Assembly: GCA_947502835.1 (NCBI GenBank)
Contig: CANNBJ010000005.1
Location: forward strand, 104,429-168,428
DNA: 64,000 nucleotides
Direction of reading: 5' to 3'
Source of the DNA: Bdellovibrionales bacterium
Lineage (GTDB): Bacteria; Bdellovibrionota; UBA1018; CAIMNF01
Shown here: positions 9,035 through 17,356 of the stretch, piece by piece
How the letters are laid out: the number at the start of each line of letters is the position of its first letter
Numbering within the stretch: position 1 is the first letter of the stretch
Notes under the pieces: generated by a model
The model's input: only the letters and a program-made list of their open reading frames with translations
Told to the model about the DNA's origin: nothing
The model's database searches: none
Position numbers and translations under genes: made by a program

Positions 9035-9794
9035 TCCCATTTTCAGGCGATTGTGGATTCTTTGCTTTCCTCTTGTTTCATGCGTGCCGAGCTCGGGCGT
9101 ACTTCACTTCGATGACAAAGGGTATGAGGTCGGAACCGATTTCGAAGAGAGTCTTCAGGTCGGGGACCGCGAGTTTGTTCGTTCGGTATTCCAGCAGGTC
9201 TTTGATTTGACTGACAGTGATGCCGCGGTTTGGTCCAATACTATCGACAGCAGGATCAAGAGCAATCTCGGGTTCGGAGGGTCCTGTGATCCCTATGCAG
9301 GGGTGAGGCGGCTTGTGCCAAAGGCTTCATCCCCGGGATTCATTGCCGAGTCGGATTACCCGGAAAAGTTTTGCCCTGCCGGCAATGAGCCGGAGGCATC
9401 CTCCAATTCGGTTCGGAATGGATACTTGGCCGCCGCCTGCACCGACTTGGTGATTTCAGATACAAGCAAATGGAACGTTTGGTCTGATAAGGCATCCAAA
9501 ATGGGGATGTTCCTTCGAGTCATGAAAAAGATCGATCCAGAGTTCATCCTGATCGAAAACGGAGCCAAGGTGCCGGATCGCTTCAGGCCCACCGCGGATA
9601 CCGTGCGAAAGGCCTATCGCCTCTTTCATGTCATCCGGGATCCCGATCCCGCAGTGCTGGATGCTCTTCTCACTCTTGCCGATGAAACCAAAGAGATGAG
9701 TTCCGACAATTCCAAAACCTATTGGTATCGGGCCTGGCAATACATTCTCTTTTCGGTGTGCGTGGATCCCGCCTGGCAGGCGATCTCAATCTAG
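9018..9794 (+). CDS. Putative lipoprotein, third gene of the heme/DUF1501 operon
   Basis: The ATG at 9018 is preferred over an in-frame ATG at 8973 because GGAGGG lies seven bases upstream and the resulting N-terminus (MSKTGSPIFRRLWILCFPLVSC) is a basic, hydrophobic lipobox sequence ending at Cys22. The protein is then 258 residues. The mature part is soluble and helical with several Cys residues (FGGSCDPY, KFCPAGNE, AAACTDL, SVCVDPAW). No family was recognised. The 17-base overlap with the DUF1501-like gene marks one transcription unit, so it probably serves the same extracytoplasmic module. Confidence 0.65.
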   Translation: MSKTGSPIFRRLWILCFPLVSCVPSSGVLHFDDKGYEVGTDFEESLQVGDREFVRSVFQQVFDLTDSDAAVWSNTIDSRIKSNLGFGGSCDPYAGVRRLVPKASSPGFIAESDYPEKFCPAGNEPEASSNSVRNGYLAAACTDLVISDTSKWNVWSDKASKMGMFLRVMKKIDPEFILIENGAKVPDRFRPTADTVRKAYRLFHVIRDPDPAVLDALLTLADETKEMSSDNSKTYWYRAWQYILFSVCVDPAWQAISI

Positions 9795-9810
9795 GGAGCC
9801 CTTTCCGGAT

Positions 9811-9855
9811 TTCCCTTTGATTCTCGGAGGCTAAACCTCCAAGAATCAAAGGGAA
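9811..9855 (+). terminator. Long nested hairpin after the lipoprotein gene
   Basis: TTCCCTTTGATTCT (9811-9824) pairs perfectly with 9842-9855, and inside it GGAGG pairs with CCTCC around a five-base loop, giving a 45-base near-perfect hairpin 17 bases after the stop at 9794. No U-tract follows, so it is not a classical intrinsic terminator. It may act as an mRNA 3' stabiliser or an atypical terminator separating this operon from rpsB. Confidence 0.5.
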
Positions 9856-10098
9856 TTACCTACCCAAACCGAATCGCCATGCTCACTCAAGGATGCCAGA
9901 TGAAAAAAAACATTGCCAAAAATGACGAAATTGGCTAAACATTTCCAAACAAAACACACACTTCCGCAGTAACGTGGTGTCGGAAGCCCGGTTTCGGGCC
10001 CCGATTTTGGAAGTGGAGGAAACAACCGCGGGATCCATCAAATCTTTCCCTCCAGAAATGTTTGCTTTCCCGCTTTAACCGAAAGAAAGGGAAGGCCT
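9856..10098 (+). promoter_or_regulatory. rpsB leader / promoter region
   Basis: These 243 bases before rpsB hold no credible gene. They contain a small hairpin GCCCG-GTTT-CGGGC (9986-9999), and an AAAGGGAAGG purine block (10086-10095) serves as the rpsB ribosome binding site. In many bacteria S2 represses its own mRNA through a leader structure; that the hairpin does this here is only an inference. No confident -35/-10 pair was found. Confidence 0.35.
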
Positions 10099-10950
10099 AT
10101 GCCAACCATCTCAATGAAAGACATGCTCGAAGCGGGAGTCCACTTCGGCCATCAGACCAATCACTGGAACCCCAAAATGAAGCCGTACGTGTACGGTGCC
10201 CGCAACGGGATCTACATCGTGGATCTCCAGCAAACCGTAGAGCGCGCCCGCCAGGCGTGTGATTTTCTCAAGACCATCACCGGAGATGGCAAGAAGGTCA
10301 TTTTCGTCGGAACCAAAAAGCAGGCTCGTGAAGTGATTGAAGCTGAAGCAAAGCGTGCAAACATGTACTATGTGACCGAGCGCTGGCTCGGCGGCATGCT
10401 CACCAACTTCCAAACCGTGAAGGCATCCATCGACCGCCTGAAGAAAATCGAAGCGCTGAAGGCTTCCGAAGGCTGGAACGACTACACCAAGAAAGAACAA
10501 TCCGGTTTCGACCGCGAACTCGTGAAACTCAAGCGCGGCTTGGGCGGGATCCAGGAAATGAAGAAACTTCCCGGCGCGATGTTCATTGTGGACACCACCA
10601 AGGAATCCAACGCAATCAAGGAAGCTCGCCGACTTGGCATTCCGACGATTGCGATCGTGGATACCAACTGCGATCCGACTGGAATCGACCATGTGATTCC
10701 AGGCAATGATGACGCCTTCCGCTCTGTTTCGTTGTTTGCGAAGATGATGGCGGATGCGTGCCTCGAGGGTGCTGCCATTCACCAGGAAAAACTTCGCGCG
10801 GCTGGTGCCGCTGCGTCCGACAAGGACGATGCCAACTCGGACAAGAAGGTGTCCCGCTTTGAAGGCGACATCGACCTGAAGGGTGTGGATGCTGCTGATC
10901 TTGAAGCCATGGATCAGACAGAGACTCCCGAGTCCACTGAAACCAAATAA
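10099..10950 (+). CDS. rpsB: Small ribosomal subunit protein S2
   Basis: A 283-residue protein with the hallmark S2 start (MKDMLEAGVHFGHQTNHWNPKMKPYVYG from residue 5), the central FVGTKKQA and RWLGGMLTNF segments, and the VDTNCDP...IPGNDDAFRS region. S2 binds the 30S head and is needed for S1 binding. The C-terminal tail of about 50 residues (after LRAAGAAASDKDD) is an acidic extension beyond the E. coli protein. It starts at ATG with a strong purine block upstream and is followed 19 bases later by tsf, the widely conserved order. Confidence 0.98.
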   Translation: MPTISMKDMLEAGVHFGHQTNHWNPKMKPYVYGARNGIYIVDLQQTVERARQACDFLKTITGDGKKVIFVGTKKQAREVIEAEAKRANMYYVTERWLGGMLTNFQTVKASIDRLKKIEALKASEGWNDYTKKEQSGFDRELVKLKRGLGGIQEMKKLPGAMFIVDTTKESNAIKEARRLGIPTIAIVDTNCDPTGIDHVIPGNDDAFRSVSLFAKMMADACLEGAAIHQEKLRAAGAAASDKDDANSDKKVSRFEGDIDLKGVDAADLEAMDQTETPESTETK

Positions 10951-10969
10951 CCCGAAAGGAAGATTCAAG

Positions 10970-11875
10970 ATGCAAATCACTGCAGAACAGGTATCAAAAT
11001 TGCGTGAGCGCACGGGCGCAGGAATGATGGACTGTAAAAAGGCCCTCACCGAAAACGCAGGTGACTTCGACAAAGCAGTCGAGTATCTGCGCAAAAAAGG
11101 GATCGCATCCGCTGCCAAGAAAACCGGCCGTACCGCCAAGGAGGGAACTGTGTTCTCCCTGATCGATGCGGACAACAAAGCGGCGGTTCTTGTGGAAGTG
11201 AACTGCGAGACCGATTTCGTTGCAAAAACCGATAACTTCCAGAAGTTCGTGGCTCAGATCGCAAAGCACATTGCAAAAGCGAATCCTGAGACTCCGTCAG
11301 CTCTTCTTGCCCAGAAAATGGATGCAGGAAAGACTGTCGAGGACTTCGTGAAAGAAGGAATCGCAACACTCGGTGAGAACATGATGGTTCGTCGTTTCGT
11401 GCGCTATCCCCTGGGTGGCGGCAAAGAAGTGAAGAGCTACATCCACATGGGTGGCAAGGTCGGAGTTTTGGTGGAGGCATCTCTCGCGAACACTGCGAAG
11501 GCCACCGCCGAGCCTTTCGCGACTTTCATTCGCGATGTTTCCATGCACATTGCGGCAGCAAGTCCGCTTTATTTGAAGTCGGATGAGGTTCCTGCCGATG
11601 TGGTTTCCAAAGAAAAGGAAATCGCGCTTGCCCAGCTTCAGGGTCAGAACAAGCCGGCCGATGTGCTTGAGAAGATCGCAACAGGCAAGATCAACAAGTA
11701 CTTCGAGGAGACTTGTCTTCTGAAACAAAAATTCGTGAAGGATGACAAGAAAACCATCGAGGCCCTGACGGCCGAGACCGGCAAAGCGATGGGTGAAGCC
11801 CTCGCGCTCACACGATTCACCCGCTATGTCCTGGGTGAAGGTGTGGAAGTCACCTCGGAAGAAACCCAACACTAA
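10970..11875 (+). CDS. tsf: Elongation factor Ts
   Basis: A 301-residue protein, the guanine nucleotide exchange factor of EF-Tu. The ATG at 10970 is chosen over an upstream frame because [20 protein letters not shown] is the conserved UBA-type N-terminus and AAAGGAAG lies just upstream. The CKKAL...[14 protein letters not shown] helix and the [11 protein letters not shown] motif contacting EF-Tu are present, as is a complete C-terminal dimerisation domain. A perfect intrinsic terminator hairpin starts nine bases after the stop, yet pyrH follows directly. Confidence 0.98.
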   Translation: MQITAEQVSKLRERTGAGMMDCKKALTENAGDFDKAVEYLRKKGIASAAKKTGRTAKEGTVFSLIDADNKAAVLVEVNCETDFVAKTDNFQKFVAQIAKHIAKANPETPSALLAQKMDAGKTVEDFVKEGIATLGENMMVRRFVRYPLGGGKEVKSYIHMGGKVGVLVEASLANTAKATAEPFATFIRDVSMHIAAASPLYLKSDEVPADVVSKEKEIALAQLQGQNKPADVLEKIATGKINKYFEETCLLKQKFVKDDKKTIEALTAETGKAMGEALALTRFTRYVLGEGVEVTSEETQH

Positions 11876-11883
11876 GAAGGCAC

Positions 11884-11917
11884 GGGGCCTTGATCTTGCG
11901 GTCAAGGCCCCTTTTTT
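11884..11917 (+). terminator. Intrinsic terminator between tsf and pyrH
   Basis: GGGGCCTTGA (11884-11893) pairs perfectly with TCAAGGCCCC (11902-11911) around an eight-base loop and is followed by six T. The structure ends four bases before the pyrH ATG, so it should uncouple tsf from pyrH expression or act as an attenuator. No Shine-Dalgarno sequence fits between hairpin and start codon. Confidence 0.85.
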
Positions 11918-11921
11918 CATC

Positions 11922-12638
11922 ATGAAGCGCGAACATTACAAAAGAGTATTGCTGAAGGTCTCGGGCGAAGCCCTTGCGGGCGACCAGGGGTTTGGAATCG
12001 ACACGGACGTTCTGGATGGAATCGCAAATGAAATTCAAGGGATTCAGAAATCCGGGATAGAAGTTGCGATCGTCGTGGGCGGAGGAAACATCTTCCGCGG
12101 AGTCAAGGGTGCGACCCGTGGCATGGACCGCGCAACAGCGGACTACATGGGGATGCTTGCGACAGTGCTCAATTGTCTTGCCCTTCAGGATGCGCTTGAG
12201 CGCAAGGGTGTCTTCACCCGTGTGCAATCCGCCATCGAAATGCGGGCGCTTGCCGAGCCTTACATTCGCCGCAAGGCGGTTCGTCACCTGGAAAAGGGAC
12301 GAGTCGTGATTTTTGCAGCCGGAGTGGGAAGTCCGTACTTCACCACCGATACCACCGCGGCGCTTCGAGCGATGGAAATGAACTGCCAGGTGTTGCTGAA
12401 GGCCACCAGTGTGGATGGAATCTACACCGCTGATCCGAAGCTTCACCCCGAAGCGACCAAGTTCGAGCAACTCACCTATATGGATGTCCTGCAAAAAGGG
12501 CTCAAGGTGATGGATTCAACGGCAATTTCGCTTTGCATGGACAACAAGCTTCCGATCATCGTTTTCAACCTTCGTGCCAAAGGCGCGATGGAAAAAGTGA
12601 CTCAAGGTCAGACCATCGGCACCTTGGTCCACATTTGA
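11922..12638 (+). CDS. pyrH: UMP kinase
   Basis: A 238-residue bacterial-type UMP kinase of the amino-acid kinase fold, converting UMP to UDP. The start [20 protein letters not shown] gives the family's normal N-terminus; the further open frame upstream runs through the terminator hairpin and is unlikely to be coding. Key segments are [10 protein letters not shown] (nucleotide/UMP loop), [27 protein letters not shown]-type sequence (here [13 protein letters not shown]) and [13 protein letters not shown]. It lies between tsf and frr as in most bacteria. Unusual: the start codon follows the U-tract of a strong terminator by four bases and has no Shine-Dalgarno. The nearest purine block (AAGAAGG, 11874-11880) is on the far side of the hairpin. 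Confidence 0.97.
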   Translation: MKREHYKRVLLKVSGEALAGDQGFGIDTDVLDGIANEIQGIQKSGIEVAIVVGGGNIFRGVKGATRGMDRATADYMGMLATVLNCLALQDALERKGVFTRVQSAIEMRALAEPYIRRKAVRHLEKGRVVIFAAGVGSPYFTTDTTAALRAMEMNCQVLLKATSVDGIYTADPKLHPEATKFEQLTYMDVLQKGLKVMDSTAISLCMDNKLPIIVFNLRAKGAMEKVTQGQTIGTLVHI

Positions 12639-12660
12639 TTCAAGAATAAGGAGAATCGTC

Positions 12661-13215
12661 ATGTCTAACGTAATGAACGAACTGTCCGCAAACACCGACA
12701 AGAGCATTCAGGCCCTTCAAAAGGACCTGCTGAAGGTCCGCACCGGGCGCGCCTCCACCGCACTCATCGATCATGTTCATGTTGATTATTATGGATCGAA
12801 AACCCCGATCACCCAGGTCGCAAACCTCACGACACCGGATGCCCGGACGATTCAGATCGTTGCTTGGGAGCCCGCGATGCTCGGAGCAATCGAAAAGGCG
12901 ATTTTCGAGGCAAACGTCGGATTCACTCCGCAGAATGATGGAAAAGTGATCCGCATCACCATGCCGCCGCTGACCGAAGAGCGCCGCAAGGAAATGGTAA
13001 AGATGATCAAGAAGGTCGGCGAGGACACCAAAATCGCAATCCGGAACCACAGGCGCGATGCCAATGAAGTCGTGAAGAAACAGGAAAAGGACAAGGCGAT
13101 CTCTGCCGACGAATCCAAGAAGTTTCAGGAGCAAATCCAGAAGAAGACCGACGACAAGGTGGCGGAAGTCGACAAGATCATCGCGACCAAAGAAAAAGAG
13201 ATCATGACCCTCTAG
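12661..13215 (+). CDS. frr: Ribosome recycling factor
   Basis: A 184-residue protein that splits post-termination ribosomes with EF-G. The conserved KVRTGRASTALIDHV region, the LTEERRKEMVKMIKK helix and IRNHRRDANE are all present, and the length is normal (about 185). AAGGAGA is six to seven bases before the ATG. The gene is 22 bases after pyrH, and the next start (uppS, GTG) is two bases past its stop. Confidence 0.98.
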   Translation: MSNVMNELSANTDKSIQALQKDLLKVRTGRASTALIDHVHVDYYGSKTPITQVANLTTPDARTIQIVAWEPAMLGAIEKAIFEANVGFTPQNDGKVIRITMPPLTEERRKEMVKMIKKVGEDTKIAIRNHRRDANEVVKKQEKDKAISADESKKFQEQIQKKTDDKVAEVDKIIATKEKEIMTL

Positions 13216-13217
13216 TC

Positions 13218-13934
13218 GTGTTGAGCGATTCACTTCCCCGACATGTCGCGATCATCATGGATGGAAACGGGCGCTGGGCCGCTGCGCGCGGCTATCCTCG
13301 TTTCTACGGGCACATCCGCGGCGCCGCACGCGTGAAAGAGGTGGTCCGTGCCTCCCGCGAGATCGGAGTTCGTGCGCTGACCCTCTATGCCTTCTCCACC
13401 GAGAACTGGAAGCGGCCCGAGGAAGAGTTGGCCGTACTCTGGAAGATTCTCCGGAAGTATCTCCGGCGCGAAGTGGGTGAGTTGAAGAAGCAGGGAATTC
13501 GCTTGCACGTCATCGGTGAAATCGATCGCTTGCCGAGGGATGCGGGAATGGAATTGCGGAGTGCCGTGGAGACTCTTTCTGGAGGCCGGCACATGGAACT
13601 CACGTTTGCGCTTTCCTATGGTGGCCGGGCCGAGATCCTTGCCGCAGCGAAGTCGATTGCGCGTGAAGCGCTCCAAGGGAAGCTCGATCCGGAGTCCTTG
13701 GGTGAGGCCGAGTTCGCAGCGCGGTTGGCAACAGGTGGACTTCCCGGTTCCGGGGATGTCGATCTGATGATCCGCACCAGCGGGGAAAAGAGAATCAGCA
13801 ATTTCCTGCTATGGCAGTCCTCGTATGCGGAATTGGATTTTCCGGAAGTGCAATGGCCCGAGTTCACTGTGGAGCGCTACCGGGAATGTCTGCAGGCGTT
13901 CTCTACAAGAAAACGGCGGTTTGGAGGCGTATGA
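13218..13934 (+). CDS. uppS: Undecaprenyl diphosphate synthase (cis-prenyltransferase)
   Basis: A 238-residue protein that extends FPP with IPP to undecaprenyl diphosphate, the lipid carrier for peptidoglycan and LPS. HVAIIMDGNGRWA carries the catalytic Asp. LTLYAFSTENWKRP, the RTSGEKRISNFLLWQSSYAELDF signature and a complete C-terminus are seen. It starts at GTG two bases after frr; a TTG directly follows as a possible alternative. Its stop overlaps the cdsA start in ATGA. The prenyl synthase at 49801-50625 and the mevalonate genes near 51-53 kb could supply its substrates. Confidence 0.97.
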   Translation: MLSDSLPRHVAIIMDGNGRWAAARGYPRFYGHIRGAARVKEVVRASREIGVRALTLYAFSTENWKRPEEELAVLWKILRKYLRREVGELKKQGIRLHVIGEIDRLPRDAGMELRSAVETLSGGRHMELTFALSYGGRAEILAAAKSIAREALQGKLDPESLGEAEFAARLATGGLPGSGDVDLMIRTSGEKRISNFLLWQSSYAELDFPEVQWPEFTVERYRECLQAFSTRKRRFGGV

Positions 13935-14797
13935 ATCAGAATCTGAAGCTTCGTGTGTTGACGGCCTTGGCGGGGGCTCCCGTGATCCTTGTGCTCCTGA
14001 CCATGATGGGAATCGGAGGCGTCGCATTCCTTGCATGGGTGGTTTCCATGGGGATGCTCTTTGAGTATTGCCGGATGTGCTTTCATCTTGAGGATGCCCG
14101 GCAAAAAATCTTCCTTGCGCTGGCGGTGAACACGTTCATCCACGCATTCAATTATGTCATTCCGACCGGGCTTGGGCTCTCATTCATCACGGTGGTTCCC
14201 ACCCTGCTGTTTTTCATGGTGTTTCTTTTTATGGTTCCGCGACTGTTTCATTATCGCGGCAAGGAATTCCTGGAGACGGAACAAGGAGTTGCGGTCCTCC
14301 GGAGCCATGTGCAGGAACTGATGGCGCTGTGCTTTGGACTCGTTTACTGCGTCGTTTTCCCGATTCTGATGGTGGGGATCCGGGAGTTCGTGGACGGGCA
14401 TCATTGGTTGATCCTCACTCTCATCATCATATGGGCCAGTGATTCATTCGCGTATTTTGTGGGGCTCAGGTTTGGAAAGCACCGCCTCTATGAGACGATC
14501 AGTCCGAAAAAATCATGGGAAGGGGCCTTGGGCGGCGCATTGGGTGCTGTGGCGCTTTCCTTGGTGTATGCCCGATTCTTTCTTCCCCGCGAGTCGGCTT
14601 TTTTCCTGATCCCGGTGGCCCTCGTTCTGAGCGCAGTTGGAATCATTGGGGATTTGGCCGAGAGTCTTTTGAAGCGGGCGTTTCAAATGAAGGATTCCGG
14701 TTCGATTCTTCCCGGGCACGGGGGGTTCCTCGACCGCTTTGACGGGGTGGTCTTTGCGCTTCCCGTCATGTACGGAATTTTACGGTTTTTTGGCTAG
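13931..14797 (+). CDS. cdsA: Phosphatidate cytidylyltransferase
   Basis: A 288-residue integral membrane enzyme making CDP-diacylglycerol from phosphatidate and CTP. About eight hydrophobic segments are visible. The C-terminal signature SxxKRxxxxKDxGxxxPGHGGxxDRxD is present as LLKRAFQMKDSG plus ILPGHGGFLDRFDG. The ATG at 13931 overlaps the uppS stop (ATGA) and follows GGAGG. The product feeds pssA, found 2.6 kb downstream in the same operon. Confidence 0.96.
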   Translation: MNQNLKLRVLTALAGAPVILVLLTMMGIGGVAFLAWVVSMGMLFEYCRMCFHLEDARQKIFLALAVNTFIHAFNYVIPTGLGLSFITVVPTLLFFMVFLFMVPRLFHYRGKEFLETEQGVAVLRSHVQELMALCFGLVYCVVFPILMVGIREFVDGHHWLILTLIIIWASDSFAYFVGLRFGKHRLYETISPKKSWEGALGGALGAVALSLVYARFFLPRESAFFLIPVALVLSAVGIIGDLAESLLKRAFQMKDSGSILPGHGGFLDRFDGVVFALPVMYGILRFFG

Positions 14798-14839
14798 AAA
14801 ATCGGTATGATCAGGGTCTAACAAAAAGGTAGGTGCAGT

Positions 14840-16462
14840 GTGCTTTCAATCCTTGGTTTTGTTCTGGTTTTGATCCCTCTCGTGGTGGTTCACGAGCTCG
14901 GGCATTTTCTCTTCGCAAAGCTCTTCAAGGTCAGGGCAGATGCGTTCTCGGTCGGATTCGGACCGGTCATTTTCAAGAAGCAATGGGGTGAGACGGAGTT
15001 CCGGCTTTCCGCCATTCCACTTGGAGGCTACGTCAAGTTGCTCGGAGAAGATCCGAGCGTCGAGCTCTCCGAGGAGGACCGCAAACGGTCGCTGCAAACC
15101 CAAAAGCCGTGGAAGCGATTCTTTATTTTTTTCGGGGGTCCGCTTTTCAATTTCATCTGGGCTGCCCTCGTGTTCATGGCAATGATGGCGCTCGGAGAAC
15201 CCCAGATCTCCACGGTCGTGGGTCGGGTGCTGCGTGATTCTCCTGCCCAAAAAGCCGGCCTCCAGGCGGGAGACAAGATCACCGCTGTGGATGGGGCTCC
15301 GGTCGACAAGCTCGAGGATCTTTACACGCTCCTCACCGACAAGGCATCGACCGAGGTGGAGCTCAAAGTGGAGCGGAAGGGCAGTGTTGTTCCGGTTCGA
15401 TTCACTACCGGGAGTGAAGAAGGATTCAGCGTATACGGAGAGAAGAAAACCGTCGGGACCCTCGAGGGGATCATTCCCAGCGCCCGTTCCACACGGATTG
15501 GAATCTCAAGCGCGGAATCCATCGCCGCAAAAGCCGGTCTCAAAACCGGGGATGAGATTGTTTCGATCGCCGGCGTACCTGTGAAGACATTTGAGGAACT
15601 TGAAAACGTGTATTCCGGCATCAGCGCCTCCACCGGCTCACCGCTGCTCTTGAAAGTGAAGAGCGGTCAGTCCGAGCGCGAGGTTTCGCTTTCGGGCAAG
15701 TGGACCGGGGATCCGGGCGCCGATTTCGGATTTTACTCCACCGAGCTTTTCATTGAACAAGCAATTGCAGGAACCCCCGCCGAGAAGGCCGGGATCCGAA
15801 AGATGGATCAGCTGACTGCCGTGGATGGGGCACCGATCCACAGCTTCTTTGAACTCCGGAGAAGGATCCAGAAATCCGGAGAGGAGCGCGGCAGGGTCAA
15901 TGTGACCGTAGTGCGCGAGGGAAAAACCGTGACCTTCGAAATCGTTCCCCAAGAGACCACCGAACGCGATCCGCTGCTGAAGAAGCTCAAGCAATACACA
16001 ATCGGAGTGATGCCCATGGCCTCCATGATCGAGCCCGTGATGGTGATTGAGCGCACGCTGAATCCGTTTCTTCTTGTCTACAAGGGAACGGCAAGGATGA
16101 TCGATCTTTCGAAAAAGAACCTGGTTTCGATCTACAAGATGATCATGGGCGAGGTTTCCGTGAAGTCGCTGGGCGGACCGATCCTCATCGGAAAGCTTGC
16201 GGGCGATTCGATATCCCGGGGTCTCCTTGATTTCCTCAAGATGATGGCCATCCTGTCGATCGGGCTCGGGGTGTTGAACATCCTCCCGATTCCTGTTCTT
16301 GACGGGGGACACATTGTGCTCCTTGGCCTGGAAGCAATCCGGGGGCGCGCTTTGTCTCTGAAGCAGATTGAGATCGTCCAAAGTGTCGGGCTTGCGGTCA
16401 TTTTGTTCATCATGATCATCGTGATGAAGAATGACATTTCAAGGCTCCCCATTTTCAATTGA
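14840..16462 (+). CDS. rseP: RseP-type site-2 metalloprotease with three PDZ domains
   Basis: A 540-residue intramembrane zinc protease. The first membrane segment contains HELGH (residues 18-22), and the last third has NILPIPVLDGGH, the third-ligand motif. PDZ-like modules begin near residues 115 (VVGRVLRDSPAQKAGLQAGD), 205 (SSAESIAAKAGLKTGD) and 300 (FIEQAIAGTPAEKAGIRKMD). E. coli RseP has two PDZ domains and about 450 residues, so the extra module explains the greater length. It starts at GTG with AAAAAGGTAGG upstream. In known systems RseP cleaves anti-sigma factors and signal peptide remnants; no anti-sigma gene is adjacent. It sits between cdsA and tsaB. Confidence 0.93.
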   Translation: MLSILGFVLVLIPLVVVHELGHFLFAKLFKVRADAFSVGFGPVIFKKQWGETEFRLSAIPLGGYVKLLGEDPSVELSEEDRKRSLQTQKPWKRFFIFFGGPLFNFIWAALVFMAMMALGEPQISTVVGRVLRDSPAQKAGLQAGDKITAVDGAPVDKLEDLYTLLTDKASTEVELKVERKGSVVPVRFTTGSEEGFSVYGEKKTVGTLEGIIPSARSTRIGISSAESIAAKAGLKTGDEIVSIAGVPVKTFEELENVYSGISASTGSPLLLKVKSGQSEREVSLSGKWTGDPGADFGFYSTELFIEQAIAGTPAEKAGIRKMDQLTAVDGAPIHSFFELRRRIQKSGEERGRVNVTVVREGKTVTFEIVPQETTERDPLLKKLKQYTIGVMPMASMIEPVMVIERTLNPFLLVYKGTARMIDLSKKNLVSIYKMIMGEVSVKSLGGPILIGKLAGDSISRGLLDFLKMMAILSIGLGVLNILPIPVLDGGHIVLLGLEAIRGRALSLKQIEIVQSVGLAVILFIMIIVMKNDISRLPIFN

Positions 16463-16464
16463 GC

Positions 16465-17313
16465 ATGACAGAGCCGGCGCACCGCTATCTTGCCTGGGAC
16501 ACATCCTCTTTGACCGGTGTCATCACCGCGTTCGAGGTGCGGGGATCCGAATGCAAGAGTGTGGTTTCATGGTCCTTGGGTCTTGAGACTTCGAAGCACT
16601 CCGAGCGTCTTCTTTGGAGCATTGATTCGGTGTTGCAGGCCGCGGGATGGAGTCTGTCGGATCTTCGCGGGATCGCGGTCGGGGTCGGCCCCGGCTCTTT
16701 CACCGGCCTTCGAATCGGCCTCACCACAGCGCGCATGTTGGCTCGGAGCCTTGCGATTCCGTTGATCCCGATTTCAAGTCTTGCCCTTCTTGCCCGGGGT
16801 GCGGTTGCATCGCTCGAGGTGCTTCCGCGCTCGACGAAAACCCTTCTTGTTGCATGCACGGACGCGACCAAAGGGGAGTGGTTCACGATCATGGGCGCTC
16901 CGGCCCGGATCCGCGATTGCATTGTGATGGCGGAAGGGGATGTGGCGGGTGTTTGGGGGCAAGGTGTAACGGAATCGGTGCTCACTCCGGACGCACTCAT
17001 GAGCGGGATTTCGACTCGTTTGAAAAAGGATCCCGAGTTGAAGTGGCTTGCGATCGGTCAGTCAGTGGAGCGCTACCCTGACATCTGGTCCGCCTTGCCA
17101 AAGCGTTCACGCATCTCAATTTCTCTTTCGGATCTTCACCGGATTCGGGGGGAATCCCTTACGGCGCTAGCCTTTGAGGCGATCCAGCAGGGTCTCTTTC
17201 GGGATCCCCTTCTGGTAAAGCCCCGCTACTTGAGGGCTTCCGAAGCCGAGGTGAAATTGAAGGCGGGAATCCTGAAGCCGAGCCCTGTTTCCCACCGCGC
17301 CGGAAGAGGGTGA
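16465..17313 (+). CDS. tsaB: tRNA threonylcarbamoyladenosine protein TsaB
   Basis: A 282-residue ASKHA-fold protein that, with TsaD and TsaE, makes t6A37 in ANN-decoding tRNAs. LAWDTSS near the start and GVGPGSFTGLRIGLTTARMLA (about residues 73-93) are diagnostic. It is slightly longer than the usual 230 residues. ATG 16465 is chosen; a TTG at 16459 would overlap the rseP stop and add two residues. No strong ribosome binding site is seen, so coupling to rseP termination is likely. Confidence 0.92.
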   Translation: MTEPAHRYLAWDTSSLTGVITAFEVRGSECKSVVSWSLGLETSKHSERLLWSIDSVLQAAGWSLSDLRGIAVGVGPGSFTGLRIGLTTARMLARSLAIPLIPISSLALLARGAVASLEVLPRSTKTLLVACTDATKGEWFTIMGAPARIRDCIVMAEGDVAGVWGQGVTESVLTPDALMSGISTRLKKDPELKWLAIGQSVERYPDIWSALPKRSRISISLSDLHRIRGESLTALAFEAIQQGLFRDPLLVKPRYLRASEAEVKLKAGILKPSPVSHRAGRG

Positions 17314-17356
17314 TTTCCTTGCTCCGCCGCATTAATCTGATATAGTTGATCACAGC

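Noticed and set aside
10111-11178. 355-residue open frame antisense to rpsB and tsf
   Set aside because: It is a shadow of two highly conserved genes with no ribosome site or domain.
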